DNA of 64,000 bases from Bordetella parapertussis (GTDB lineage Bacteria > Pseudomonadota > Gammaproteobacteria > Burkholderiales > SG8-41): positions 17,448-81,447 of the forward strand of contig CAMDRT010000020.1 of NCBI GenBank assembly GCA_945906815.1, written 5' to 3'. How positions within the stretch are numbered: position 1 is the stretch's first letter; the number at the start of each line of letters is the position of its first letter. Under the pieces are notes generated by a model. It saw only the letters and a program-made list of their open reading frames with translations. It was not told the DNA's origin and did not search any database. The position numbers and the translations under genes are program-made. This document shows positions 57,104 to 64,000 of this stretch, in pieces.

Positions 57104-57937
57104 ATGAAAACTATCCTTTTGCCTGGCGGTGAGCGCGTGCCTGCCCTGGGGCAGGGCACCTGGAACATGGGCGACACACGCGCAAGGCGCTCGCAAGAAA
57201 TCGCAGCACTGCGGCGCGGGCTGGACTTGGGCCTGACGCTCATAGACACCGCCGAAATGTATGGCGATGGCCGCTCGGAACAATTGATCGCTGAGGCGAT
57301 CGCGGGGCGGCGCGATGAGGTATATCTGGTGAGCAAGGTGCTGCCGGGTAACGCCTCGCAGCGCGGGACGGTGGCCGCGTGCGAGCGCAGCCTGAAGAAC
57401 CTCCAGACCGACCGCATTGATCTGTATCTGCTGCACTGGCGCGGTAGCATCGCCTTCTGCGAAACACTCGATGCCCTGATGACATTACAGCGTGCCGGGA
57501 AGATTCGTCATTACGGTGTGAGCAACCTCAACTTTGCCGAGATGAAAGAATGGTGGAAAACGCCCGGTGGCGCTGCAACCGCAACCAATCAATTGCTCTA
57601 CAACCTGTCGCGTCGTGGCATCGAATGGGACTTGCAACCGTGGCTGCGCGAGCGGCGTGTGCCGGTGATGGCCTACTCGCCCCTGGAGCAAGCGCGGCTG
57701 GTCAAGAATGCAAAGCTGGCGGCGTTGGCGAAAGCTTGCGGCATTACACCGGCGCAGTTGGCGCTGGCGTGGCTGCTGGCGCAAGAAGATGTGATCGTAA
57801 TCCCCAAATGCGCAAACCTGGAACGGATGGATGAAAACGCCGCCGCGCGCGATATTGAACTGAGCGCGGCGCAGTTGCTTGAATTGGACAGTATTTTTCC
57901 GCCGCCTAAGGGCCCGCGTGCGCTGGAAATGCTCTAA
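57104..57937 (+). CDS. Aldo/keto reductase
   Basis: A 277-residue NADPH-dependent oxidoreductase. The catalytic tetrad is D48, Y53 (DTAEMYGDGRSE), K78 (LVSKVLPGNA) and H111 (YLLHWRG). The C-terminal AQLALAWLLAQEDVIVIPK is the cofactor-binding block. The substrate cannot be told. It converges with the subtilase gene, leaving 5 bp between stops. Confidence 0.9.
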   Translation: MKTILLPGGERVPALGQGTWNMGDTRARRSQEIAALRRGLDLGLTLIDTAEMYGDGRSEQLIAEAIAGRRDEVYLVSKVLPGNASQRGTVAACERSLKNLQTDRIDLYLLHWRGSIAFCETLDALMTLQRAGKIRHYGVSNLNFAEMKEWWKTPGGAATATNQLLYNLSRRGIEWDLQPWLRERRVPVMAYSPLEQARLVKNAKLAALAKACGITPAQLALAWLLAQEDVIVIPKCANLERMDENAAARDIELSAAQLLELDSIFPPPKGPRALEML

Positions 57938-57942
57938 TCGAC

Positions 57943-58869
57943 TTATTGAATGGACACCGGCGCCAATGCCCTGGTAATGCTGGCCTCACCTTTTCCATGC
58001 AGCTGCGGGTTATAACCCAGAACCGTGTCCCCTCTAGCGGTGCTTAGCAAGCGATTGCTTACCTGAGTTGGCGTTGCACTTGTAAATTTACTCCCCACTA
58101 CTGCTGCATACCCGCTGACGATCGGAGCCGCGAAAGAAGTGCCATGCAATCCTGTTTTATTACCTTCAACCCCAACCACCAGGAACCGACCTTGAACTAC
58201 GCCATCCGCACCAGCCGTGTTCGAATAGGAAGCCAGGGAGGCGGGTGATGATGGCGTGCCGTTCTTGCTGAGCGCACCCACATAAATAGCGGATAGGCTA
58301 CTCTTCAACGCCAGGTTTAAATAATCCACATTTCCAGATGCATTAACCCCGCCAATCGGCACAGCATCGTTTCCAGCGGCCTTGGCTATTACGGCTTTTC
58401 CGCCATTAGCGTAGTTAATAATCGAATTCTCCTGCGGACTCCATCCGATTTGGCCGGCGCTATAGCCGCCTTTAGCATACATGCCATAGCTAAGGTTCAG
58501 GACATTTAACCCTTGCGCTAGAGGCACAGTTCTTCCCGAATTAAAATCGTGTTTTCCCATCGAAGCCAATGGCGCAATCATGCTCGCCTCTTGATAAGTC
58601 CACTCGCCATGCCTCAAGCGCGCATTGCCACCCCCCAGATTTCCCCATAGCCTGCTGCCACTACTAAAATCATCAACCACCGTAATTTTTACGCCTTGAC
58701 CTTTAAACCCTGAATTCCAGGCATCCGTTAATTCCGGACTCATCCATGACTGGAGCATAGGTTGGGTCACACCCCCGCCCGGTTTGCTTGTTTTAGCCTG
58801 AGCGACAACATCAGCAGCATTAAAAACAAAAGCGCTGACCCAACTTAGAAAAAGTAAGTGTTTTTTCAT
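57943..58869 (-). CDS. Secreted S8 (subtilisin-like) serine protease
   Basis: A 308-residue exported protein with a signal peptide at about 1-24 (HLLFLSWVSAFVFNAADVVAQA). Putative catalytic residues are D66 (ITVVDDFSSGS), H87 (RLRHGEW), oxyanion N167 (AKAAGND) and S245 (LHGTSFAAPIVSG). The region around H87 reads HGEW where most subtilases have HGTHVAG, so the family member is divergent. It is the second gene of a pair, 11 bp after the unknown secreted gene. The pair is more AT-rich than its surroundings. Confidence 0.85.
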   Translation of the reverse strand: MKKHLLFLSWVSAFVFNAADVVAQAKTSKPGGGVTQPMLQSWMSPELTDAWNSGFKGQGVKITVVDDFSSGSRLWGNLGGGNARLRHGEWTYQEASMIAPLASMGKHDFNSGRTVPLAQGLNVLNLSYGMYAKGGYSAGQIGWSPQENSIINYANGGKAVIAKAAGNDAVPIGGVNASGNVDYLNLALKSSLSAIYVGALSKNGTPSSPASLASYSNTAGADGVVQGRFLVVGVEGNKTGLHGTSFAAPIVSGYAAVVGSKFTSATPTQVSNRLLSTARGDTVLGYNPQLHGKGEASITRALAPVSIQ

Positions 58870-58880
58870 GGCGTTATCTC

Positions 58881-59483
58881 TCAGTTAAAAGTTATTGAGT
58901 ATTGAATGAAAAACAAATCTTTATTAAGCGGCTTACTGTTTACCAAATAGCGCAATGTTTCTGATGGCGGCAACGGACTAGCAGCCAGGCGACAATTAAC
59001 GTATTGCGAGCCGCCTATGTCACCATAATCAGCCAAACAACCTCGCTCCTTTAATTCGCCACCGACTGTTGTTACCGCCCTGATCGACAGGAAGTGGTTT
59101 CTCTGGGTTTCTTTCTGGTAGACAAACCCCATTTTTAAACTGGGCGCAATAGAATATTTTTCGCCGCGCTCGCCCGTGCTCCCGCCCCACAGTATTCCGA
59201 AGCTCGGGGTCACCTGCGTCATCAACAACAATTTGCTATCAACCCATTTTGTTGAATACCAATGGTTAAAGCTTACCCATCGCCCCATCGACGTTTCAAA
59301 ACCACCATTGCGCATGCTGTTGACTTTATTGGACAACTCGGCCCCCTGCTGTAAATCGACAAGGTAAGTTGTGCCATTCGATGCATCTGCGAAATTTATA
59401 GCGTTGTACTGAATTCCCGCAGCGAAAACTACTTGAGGAAGCAGATACCCAGCAGCCATCAAATATTTAGATTTTTCAAACAT
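58881..59483 (-). CDS. Unknown secreted protein, partner of the subtilase
   Basis: A 200-residue protein with a signal peptide at about 1-22 (YLMAAGYLLPQVVFAAG). The rest alternates polar and aromatic residues, with beta-strand-like segments (GRWVSFNHWYSTKW, LLLMTQVTPSFGILWGG, FFIQYSITFN), and two Cys (GCLADYG, VNCRLA). It may be a small outer-membrane or surface beta protein. No family recognised. It probably shares a transcript with the protease. Confidence 0.6.
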   Translation of the reverse strand: MFEKSKYLMAAGYLLPQVVFAAGIQYNAINFADASNGTTYLVDLQQGAELSNKVNSMRNGGFETSMGRWVSFNHWYSTKWVDSKLLLMTQVTPSFGILWGGSTGERGEKYSIAPSLKMGFVYQKETQRNHFLSIRAVTTVGGELKERGCLADYGDIGGSQYVNCRLAASPLPPSETLRYLVNSKPLNKDLFFIQYSITFN

Positions 59484-59666
59484 TCGTCACTCTCTACCGC
59501 TTTACGCAAAACTGCAAGCGAGGCCGCCAATTGCTGCCAATTCCGCTGCCATCGTTGCCGCCGCTGTTTTGTGTTTACTCAGCGCGATCACCTTGTTGCC
59601 GTAGTGGGAACAGATTGCGGGCTGGTGAAAAAAATGGTATTTGAAAATCCTAAACCTGAGGATGAA

Positions 59667-60938
59667 ATGAAAAAATATCGAAGCCTTACCACCCTTTGTT
59701 GCGCACTTTCCATGGTCTCCAGTGTGATCTTCGCGGCCGAGCCGCTGCCGCGTGTCGATCCCGCGAAAGTCGGCTTTTCACCCGCTGCGCTGCAGCGCAT
59801 CGACCGCTTCTTCGCCGACGAAATCGCCAAGGACCGCATACCCGGCGCGGTGGTCGCGATCGCGCGCGAAGGCCGGTTGGTTTACTACAAAGCGATGGGT
59901 TTCCAGGACAAGCAGAAAGCAATACCGATGCGCACCGACGCGATCTTCCAGCTCGCGTCGATGACCAAAGTGATGACGGTAGTGGGCGCGCTGACGCTCC
60001 TCGAGGAGGGGCGGCTGCCGTTGACCGCGCCACTGTCCAACTACTATCCGCAGTTCGCCGCGATGCAGGTCGGCATCGTCGACTCGAGCGGCCACATCCG
60101 GCTCGAGCCGGCAAAGCGCCCGATTACCATTCAGGATCTCATGCGGCACACCTCAGGCATCACTTATGGCGGACGCGGCAACACGCCGATACACAAGCTG
60201 TGGCCCGCCGGCTCGTCGGTGGCGGCCTATGGCGGTACCACGGACGAGTTCATGGAGACCATCAGCAAGCTGCCGCTGCTGTATCAGCCGGGGACGACCT
60301 GGGACTATAGTCTGTCCACAGACGCGCTCGGCGCAGTGATCGAGAAGGTGACTGGAAAATCGCTCGGCGCCGCACTCGAAGAACGCATCTGGTCGAAGGT
60401 CGACATGCCCGATACCGCGTTCGACACCATCCGCAACAAGAGCACACGCGTGGCGCAGCCGCTGCCGAACGATCCGCTCAGCGGAAAGCCGCAGGGCATA
60501 CGCCTCATCCGCGAGCAGCCGAAGTTCGACTGCGGCGGCGCGTGCGCATTCAGCACGGCGGGCGATTACCTGCGGTTCGGGCAGATGCTCATGAACGGCG
60601 GCGTCATCGACGGCAGGCGCGTGTTGAGTCCGAGGACCGTGCGCCTGATGACGTCGGACCACCTCGGCAAGGACATCAAGAACAACGTTGCCGGCACCGA
60701 GGCCGCGCGCGCCGGTTATGGTTTTGGCCTGGGCGTTGCCGTGCGCGTCGAGCCCGGCGTCGCGGCGACAAACGGCAGCGTCGGTGACTATACCTGGAAC
60801 GGCGCGAACGGCACCAGCTACTGGGCCGATCCGCGCGAGCAGCTCGTCGTCGTCACCATGACCGTGGGCCCCGGCGAGATCCGCAAGTATTACCGCGAGC
60901 AGATGGCCGCGCTGGTCTACGGCGCGATGGAGAGATAG
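59667..60938 (+). CDS. Serine hydrolase, beta-lactamase/esterase (class C) family
   Basis: A 423-residue protein with a signal peptide at about 1-24. ATG 59667 is chosen as the N-terminus MKKYRSLTTLCCALSMVSSVIFAAE is a good export signal; upstream codons are not conserved. The SxxK motif is S98-K101 (LASMTKVMT) and the YxN-like motif is Y214-S-L. Members act as esterases, D-aminopeptidases or penicillin-binding enzymes; sequence does not decide among them. It is divergent from the secreted gene pair. Confidence 0.85.
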   Translation: MKKYRSLTTLCCALSMVSSVIFAAEPLPRVDPAKVGFSPAALQRIDRFFADEIAKDRIPGAVVAIAREGRLVYYKAMGFQDKQKAIPMRTDAIFQLASMTKVMTVVGALTLLEEGRLPLTAPLSNYYPQFAAMQVGIVDSSGHIRLEPAKRPITIQDLMRHTSGITYGGRGNTPIHKLWPAGSSVAAYGGTTDEFMETISKLPLLYQPGTTWDYSLSTDALGAVIEKVTGKSLGAALEERIWSKVDMPDTAFDTIRNKSTRVAQPLPNDPLSGKPQGIRLIREQPKFDCGGACAFSTAGDYLRFGQMLMNGGVIDGRRVLSPRTVRLMTSDHLGKDIKNNVAGTEAARAGYGFGLGVAVRVEPGVAATNGSVGDYTWNGANGTSYWADPREQLVVVTMTVGPGEIRKYYREQMAALVYGAMER

Positions 60939-61004
60939 CGATACAGGAGTCCGTACGCAAACGCGTGTTCGAGATTCAAGGCGTCAATCAAGGGAGAAGA
61001 AAAC

Positions 61005-62171
61005 ATGGTACTGAGAAATACGCTGGCGGCTGTCAGCCTGGTCACTCTGCTCTTGGGCTGTGCTGGGCCCGCACCCACAGGAAAGACGCTACACGCGCCC
61101 CCGGCCGGCGTGCCCGCGATCGAGAGCAATGTGGCGCGACAGGGCTACTTCTACGCCGGTGGGCGCTATGTCGGTGAGGCGGGACGTGAGGCCATGGTCG
61201 GACAGATGTACGTCGAAGTGTGGGCGCCGCGCGAAGTTCGACATCCCTATCCCATCGTCTTCTTCCACGGTGCCAGCTCGACCGGAACGACCTGGATGCA
61301 AACACCCGACGGCCGTCGCGGCTGGGCGCATTACTTTGTCGATCAAGGTTATGTTGTGTACCTCACGGACCAGCCGGCGCGCGGCCGCTCGATATACGAC
61401 GCACAGCACCAGGGCAAACAGATCCGCGCCGTCGCTGCGGGTGCGGAGCGCAACAGCACTGCCGCGGCGGAGCTGGGCTCGTGGCCACAGGCGAAGCTGC
61501 ACACACAGTATCCGGGCGAAGGTGCCAACCGCGGAAGGCGCGGAAACCCAGTGTTTGACGCTGCACACGCGCGCACGGTTGCCTATCTCGCGAACAACGC
61601 GGAGACGCAGCAGCTGGTCCAGGACGCGGGCGCCGCACTGCTCGACCGCATTGGCCCCGCTATTATCGTGACGCATTCGCAGGCCGGGCCATTCGGCTGG
61701 CTGCTCGCCGATGCGCGGCCCAAGCTCGTGCGTGGCGTCATCGCCATTGAGCCGTCCGGACCGCCCTTCGAGCTCGCGGTGCTATCAAAAGGCCCTGCGC
61801 GGGCATGGGGTCCAACGGATATCCGCATCACCTATGATCCGCCGCTCAACCATCCTAAAGAATTGCAGACCGAGCGGCAGGCAAAAGCCGACGCGCCTGA
61901 TCTCGTGCTGTGTATGTTGCAGGCGGGGACCCCGCGTACGCTTCCCAATCTGCGCGGTATTCCCATCGCGATCATCACCGGCGAAGCCTCGTACCACGCA
62001 CCATACGATCACTGCACCGCGAAGTACCTGGTGCAGGCTGGCGTCGCAAACGAGCATATCCGGCTCGAAGCGCGAGGCATACACGGCAACGGCCATGGCA
62101 TTCCGTCCGAGCGCAACAATCTCGTGGTTGCGCGTCTGATCGACGAATGGCTGCAGGCGAAGGTGCGTTGA
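61005..62171 (+). CDS. Lipoprotein alpha/beta hydrolase
   Basis: A 388-residue protein. A lipoprotein signal peptide ends LLLGCAGP, with acylated C19. FFHGASSTGTTW is the oxyanion-hole region. The nucleophile elbow reads THSQAGPFG with S225, the expected GxSxG first Gly being Thr-His. The probable catalytic His is in GIHGNGHGIPSE. A strong GGGAGAAGAAAAC ribosome-binding site precedes the ATG. It follows the serine hydrolase by 66 bp, suggesting cotranscription. The substrate is unknown. Confidence 0.82.
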   Translation: MVLRNTLAAVSLVTLLLGCAGPAPTGKTLHAPPAGVPAIESNVARQGYFYAGGRYVGEAGREAMVGQMYVEVWAPREVRHPYPIVFFHGASSTGTTWMQTPDGRRGWAHYFVDQGYVVYLTDQPARGRSIYDAQHQGKQIRAVAAGAERNSTAAAELGSWPQAKLHTQYPGEGANRGRRGNPVFDAAHARTVAYLANNAETQQLVQDAGAALLDRIGPAIIVTHSQAGPFGWLLADARPKLVRGVIAIEPSGPPFELAVLSKGPARAWGPTDIRITYDPPLNHPKELQTERQAKADAPDLVLCMLQAGTPRTLPNLRGIPIAIITGEASYHAPYDHCTAKYLVQAGVANEHIRLEARGIHGNGHGIPSERNNLVVARLIDEWLQAKVR

Positions 62172-62218
62172 CGCGAACGGCCTTGCTGCGGTAGCTCGCC
62201 CCGGCGTCGCTTTGCTGA

Positions 62219-62318
62219 CACCGGACTTCACGCCGCCCTTGGCGTTGATTTCCTCAAACGCCATCAACGCGACATCCTTCAACACGGTTTCGCTGATAGG
62301 CACCCGGAGCGGACGCAC
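62219..62318 (-). pseudogene. Remnant of a UrtA-like urea/amide ABC transporter binding protein
   Basis: The minus strand encodes VPISETVLKDVALMAFEEINAKGGV, very like the early part of UrtA-type binding proteins (SETS-KDV-LMAI-EINAKGGV). The similarity stops at both ends, and no start, signal peptide or remainder is present. It sits in a 488-bp gap (62172-62659) with no other gene visible. Confidence 0.65.
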
Positions 62319-62659
62319 GATTACGGCGCAAGTATTTTCGTATTGTTCAGTAACGGCGTTCTAACCACATCAGTGCGCCTAGGTGAAATTTCGCACCGAA
62401 ACAATGCGCATAAGATCGCCGAATCCAGATCGTGGCCGCAGTAAATCGAAACAAACCTGTAATGCTTTTGTGCAAAATTTATGCGCCGCTTCACTCTATG
62501 ACGATATCTCCAGCGAGGTCAAAAGCGACGTAACGTACAGTGACTTCTTATCTGCGGAAACTGCCGTGGCACGAAACATGCTCTGTCGATGACGGTGCAA
62601 TACATGAATATGTCATTGCACCATTTTTCACATCGATCAAACGCAAAGGAGCATTTCGC

Positions 62660-63883
62660 ATGGAACCCGTTGAGCGGCCACGTACGGCAAGATCCCCAAG
62701 AAAGAAATTGTGGGAAAGTGTTACCCGGGGAATACTTTCAACCGCTTTGCTCGCTTCGGCGCAATACGCAAATGCGGGCGCCGAGTTAAAGATGGGTGAC
62801 GATGCAGGTATCACGCTTGGGCTTGGTATGCGCAGCAGCTACACCAGCCTGGAAAAGGGCGCTCCCAACGGCACTTCCCGTTCAAACGACTTTGCCATCG
62901 AAAATGCTCGCCTTTACCTGGGCGCTCACTATGGCAAGGTCATCAAGGCGACCTTCAATACCGAACGCACGGGCGGGACAGCGGCGACCGGAGGAGACAG
63001 CATCCGCGTCATGGACGCCATCGTCCAGTTGGAATTCATGCCTGAATTCAATATCTGGATGGGCCGCATGCTGCCACCCAGCGATAGAGCCAATCTGTAC
63101 GGGCCGTTCTTCGCCTTGCCTTGGTCTTATCCGGGCGTAGCGTCGAACTATCCAAACCTGGCCGTGGGTCGCGATAACGGCTTGATGGTGTGGGGTAAGC
63201 CGTTCGGCGGCAAGTTGGTCTATTCCGGCGGCGTATTTGAGGGGCACAACAAGGCGGCGGCGTTGTCGGGAGCATCTGACAAGCTGCTCTATGCCGGTCG
63301 CTTGGCGTTCAACATCTGGGATCCCGAACCTGCGCCGGCGCATTACACCGGCGGCTGGTACGGCGGTGGCAAGGATATATTCACTGTCGCCGTGGCGGGC
63401 GTCTCACAGACGGATGGCGTGGGCACTGTCGCGACACCCGGCAAGCTGAAGATATGGAGTGCGGATTTGTTGGTTGAAAAGAAATTTTCCGCCGGCGTAC
63501 CGACGTTCGAAGCGGCTTACTACAAATACAAGCTCGGCGCGGTTGATTGCGGTTCTGGCGAGCCCGGCGCCCCCGCTTGTGTGGGCGGCGACAACATTGG
63601 CGGGCAAGTTGATGGTAAATCGTATCTGCTCAGCGGCGCATTTCTGTTCGCGCAAAAAATCGTCTGGGGACAAGTGCAGCCCTTTGTCCGCTATCAGAAG
63701 TTTGAGCGTTCGCTGAGCAACACCACCAATACGGCGACGGATTTCGGCGTCAATTACATTATCAAAGGGCCTAACGCAAAAATATCCGCCATGTACACCA
63801 AGATGGACGACACCCGACTGGCGCCCGCGGCCAGAGAAAGGGATCAGTTCACCCTAGCAGCCTGTCGGACTTTCCAGTCGTAA
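62660..63883 (+). CDS. Outer-membrane porin (OprO/OprP-like), 3' end disrupted
   Basis: ATG 62660 follows AAAGGAG. The signal region covers residues about 18-40 (LWESVTRGILSTALLASAQYANAG). The body alternates aromatic and polar beta strands, with blocks such as LGMRSSYTSLEKGAP, FNIWMGRMLPPSDRANLYGPFF and FVRYQKFERSLSN. The last strand breaks off at RDQFTLA, where an aromatic-ending strand is expected; the final residues CRTFQS are encoded by an IS element that begins at about 63858. The product therefore lacks its normal C-terminal Phe. Confidence 0.8.
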   Translation: MEPVERPRTARSPRKKLWESVTRGILSTALLASAQYANAGAELKMGDDAGITLGLGMRSSYTSLEKGAPNGTSRSNDFAIENARLYLGAHYGKVIKATFNTERTGGTAATGGDSIRVMDAIVQLEFMPEFNIWMGRMLPPSDRANLYGPFFALPWSYPGVASNYPNLAVGRDNGLMVWGKPFGGKLVYSGGVFEGHNKAAALSGASDKLLYAGRLAFNIWDPEPAPAHYTGGWYGGGKDIFTVAVAGVSQTDGVGTVATPGKLKIWSADLLVEKKFSAGVPTFEAAYYKYKLGAVDCGSGEPGAPACVGGDNIGGQVDGKSYLLSGAFLFAQKIVWGQVQPFVRYQKFERSLSNTTNTATDFGVNYIIKGPNAKISAMYTKMDDTRLAPAARERDQFTLAACRTFQS

Positions 63884-64000
63884 AAGTACTATACTCGAAT
63901 TGACGAATAGCAGAGTACAGCCATGACCAACTTCATACTCGCTGACCGCAAGACCGACTATCTGCTGCCGCCATCGGTGGATGACTGGTTGAACGAAGAT
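63854..64000 (+). mobile_element. Insertion sequence (IS1182-like), left end, cut by the window edge
   Basis: A CTAG tetramer at 63854-63857 is a possible target duplication. It is followed by CAGCCTGTCGGACTTTCC, a possible terminal inverted repeat, and then the transposase gene. The porin reading frame loses its family sequence at exactly this point. The right end is outside the window. Confidence 0.65.
63923..64000 (+). CDS. Transposase N-terminus (IS1182-like, partial)
   Basis: The open frame from ATG 63923 runs to the window edge. The first residues MTNFILADRKTDYLLPPSVD resemble IS1182-type DDE transposases, which often begin with ...DYLLPPS-DDWL. Only 26 residues are visible, so the family assignment is tentative. 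It lies 65 bp inside the putative IS left end. Confidence 0.65.
   Translation, partial: MTNFILADRKTDYLLPPSVDDWLNED

Noticed and set aside
59433..59666. 78-residue N-terminal extension of the serine hydrolase
   Set aside because: It would bury a clear signal peptide, and the extension is Cys/Arg-rich without similarity; the start at 59667 is far better.

Overview
The window looks like a stretch of a betaproteobacterial chromosome spanning the replication origin. Support comes from gene order: dnaA-dnaN-gyrB beside rpmH-rnpA-yidC, mnmE-mnmG-rsmG-parA-parB-atpIBEFHAGDC, argS-SPOR-dsbA, metK with two LpxL-type acyltransferases then dapF-DUF484-xerC, a TctC/Bug solute-binding protein and an SAH riboswitch on ahcY. 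Base composition is fairly GC-rich, with AT-rich islands. Species cannot be fixed from the sequence alone. No tRNA, rRNA or CRISPR array was seen.

Layout. Positions 1-700: the tail of an unknown gene and a VOC/methylmalonyl-CoA epimerase-like gene. Positions 0.7-5.9 kb (minus strand): gyrB, dnaN, dnaA. Positions 5.9-6.2 kb: the probable origin region, with a perfect DnaA box. Positions 6.2-21.3 kb (plus strand): rpmH, rnpA, yidC, mnmE between two parS sites, mnmG, rsmG, parA, parB and the full F1Fo ATP synthase operon. Positions 21.4-26.2 kb: glpD, glmU, glmS. Positions 26.2-27.1 kb: a small accessory patch bounded by glmS and a decayed inverted copy of the glmS 3' end, carrying a PD-(D/E)XK nuclease gene. 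Positions 27.1-40.6 kb (minus strand): two tandem DsbA paralogues, a SPOR protein, argS, priA, hemE, gltD, gltB. Positions 40.8-46.5 kb: MidA-like methyltransferase, pteridine reductase, ttcA, TctC, and an aminotransferase joined in frame to a helix-turn-helix domain. Positions 46.5-50.6 kb (minus strand): the methyl cycle metF, a four-helix-bundle gene, ahcY with an SAH riboswitch, metK. Positions 50.7-57.9 kb: two acyltransferases, GNAT, dapF, DUF484, xerC, rlmI, yidD (minus) and an aldo/keto reductase. Positions 57.9-64 kb: accessory DNA with a subtilase and a secreted partner, a serine hydrolase, a lipoprotein alpha/beta hydrolase, a urtA-like remnant, and a porin whose 3' end is cut by an IS1182-like element running off the window.

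How the genes work together. Most of the window is core replication, segregation, energy, glutamate and one-carbon metabolism. ParA/ParB and two parS sites lie beside the origin. MetK, AhcY and MetF form the S-adenosylmethionine recycling loop, with AhcY sensed by the riboswitch.

The most unusual signal is a family of short hairpin repeats with arms of 7-bp (sometimes 8-bp) units close to T-R-A-R-G-C-G. They begin at or just after the stop codon of the upstream gene (atpD, folM, ahcY, GNAT, xerC, rlmI/yidD). In the ahcY-metF interval the space between the two inverted arms is filled by an S23/IVP-type four-helix-bundle gene. That layout resembles 23S rRNA intervening sequences, but it sits in mRNA. 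I put this forward as the candidate undescribed element of the window.
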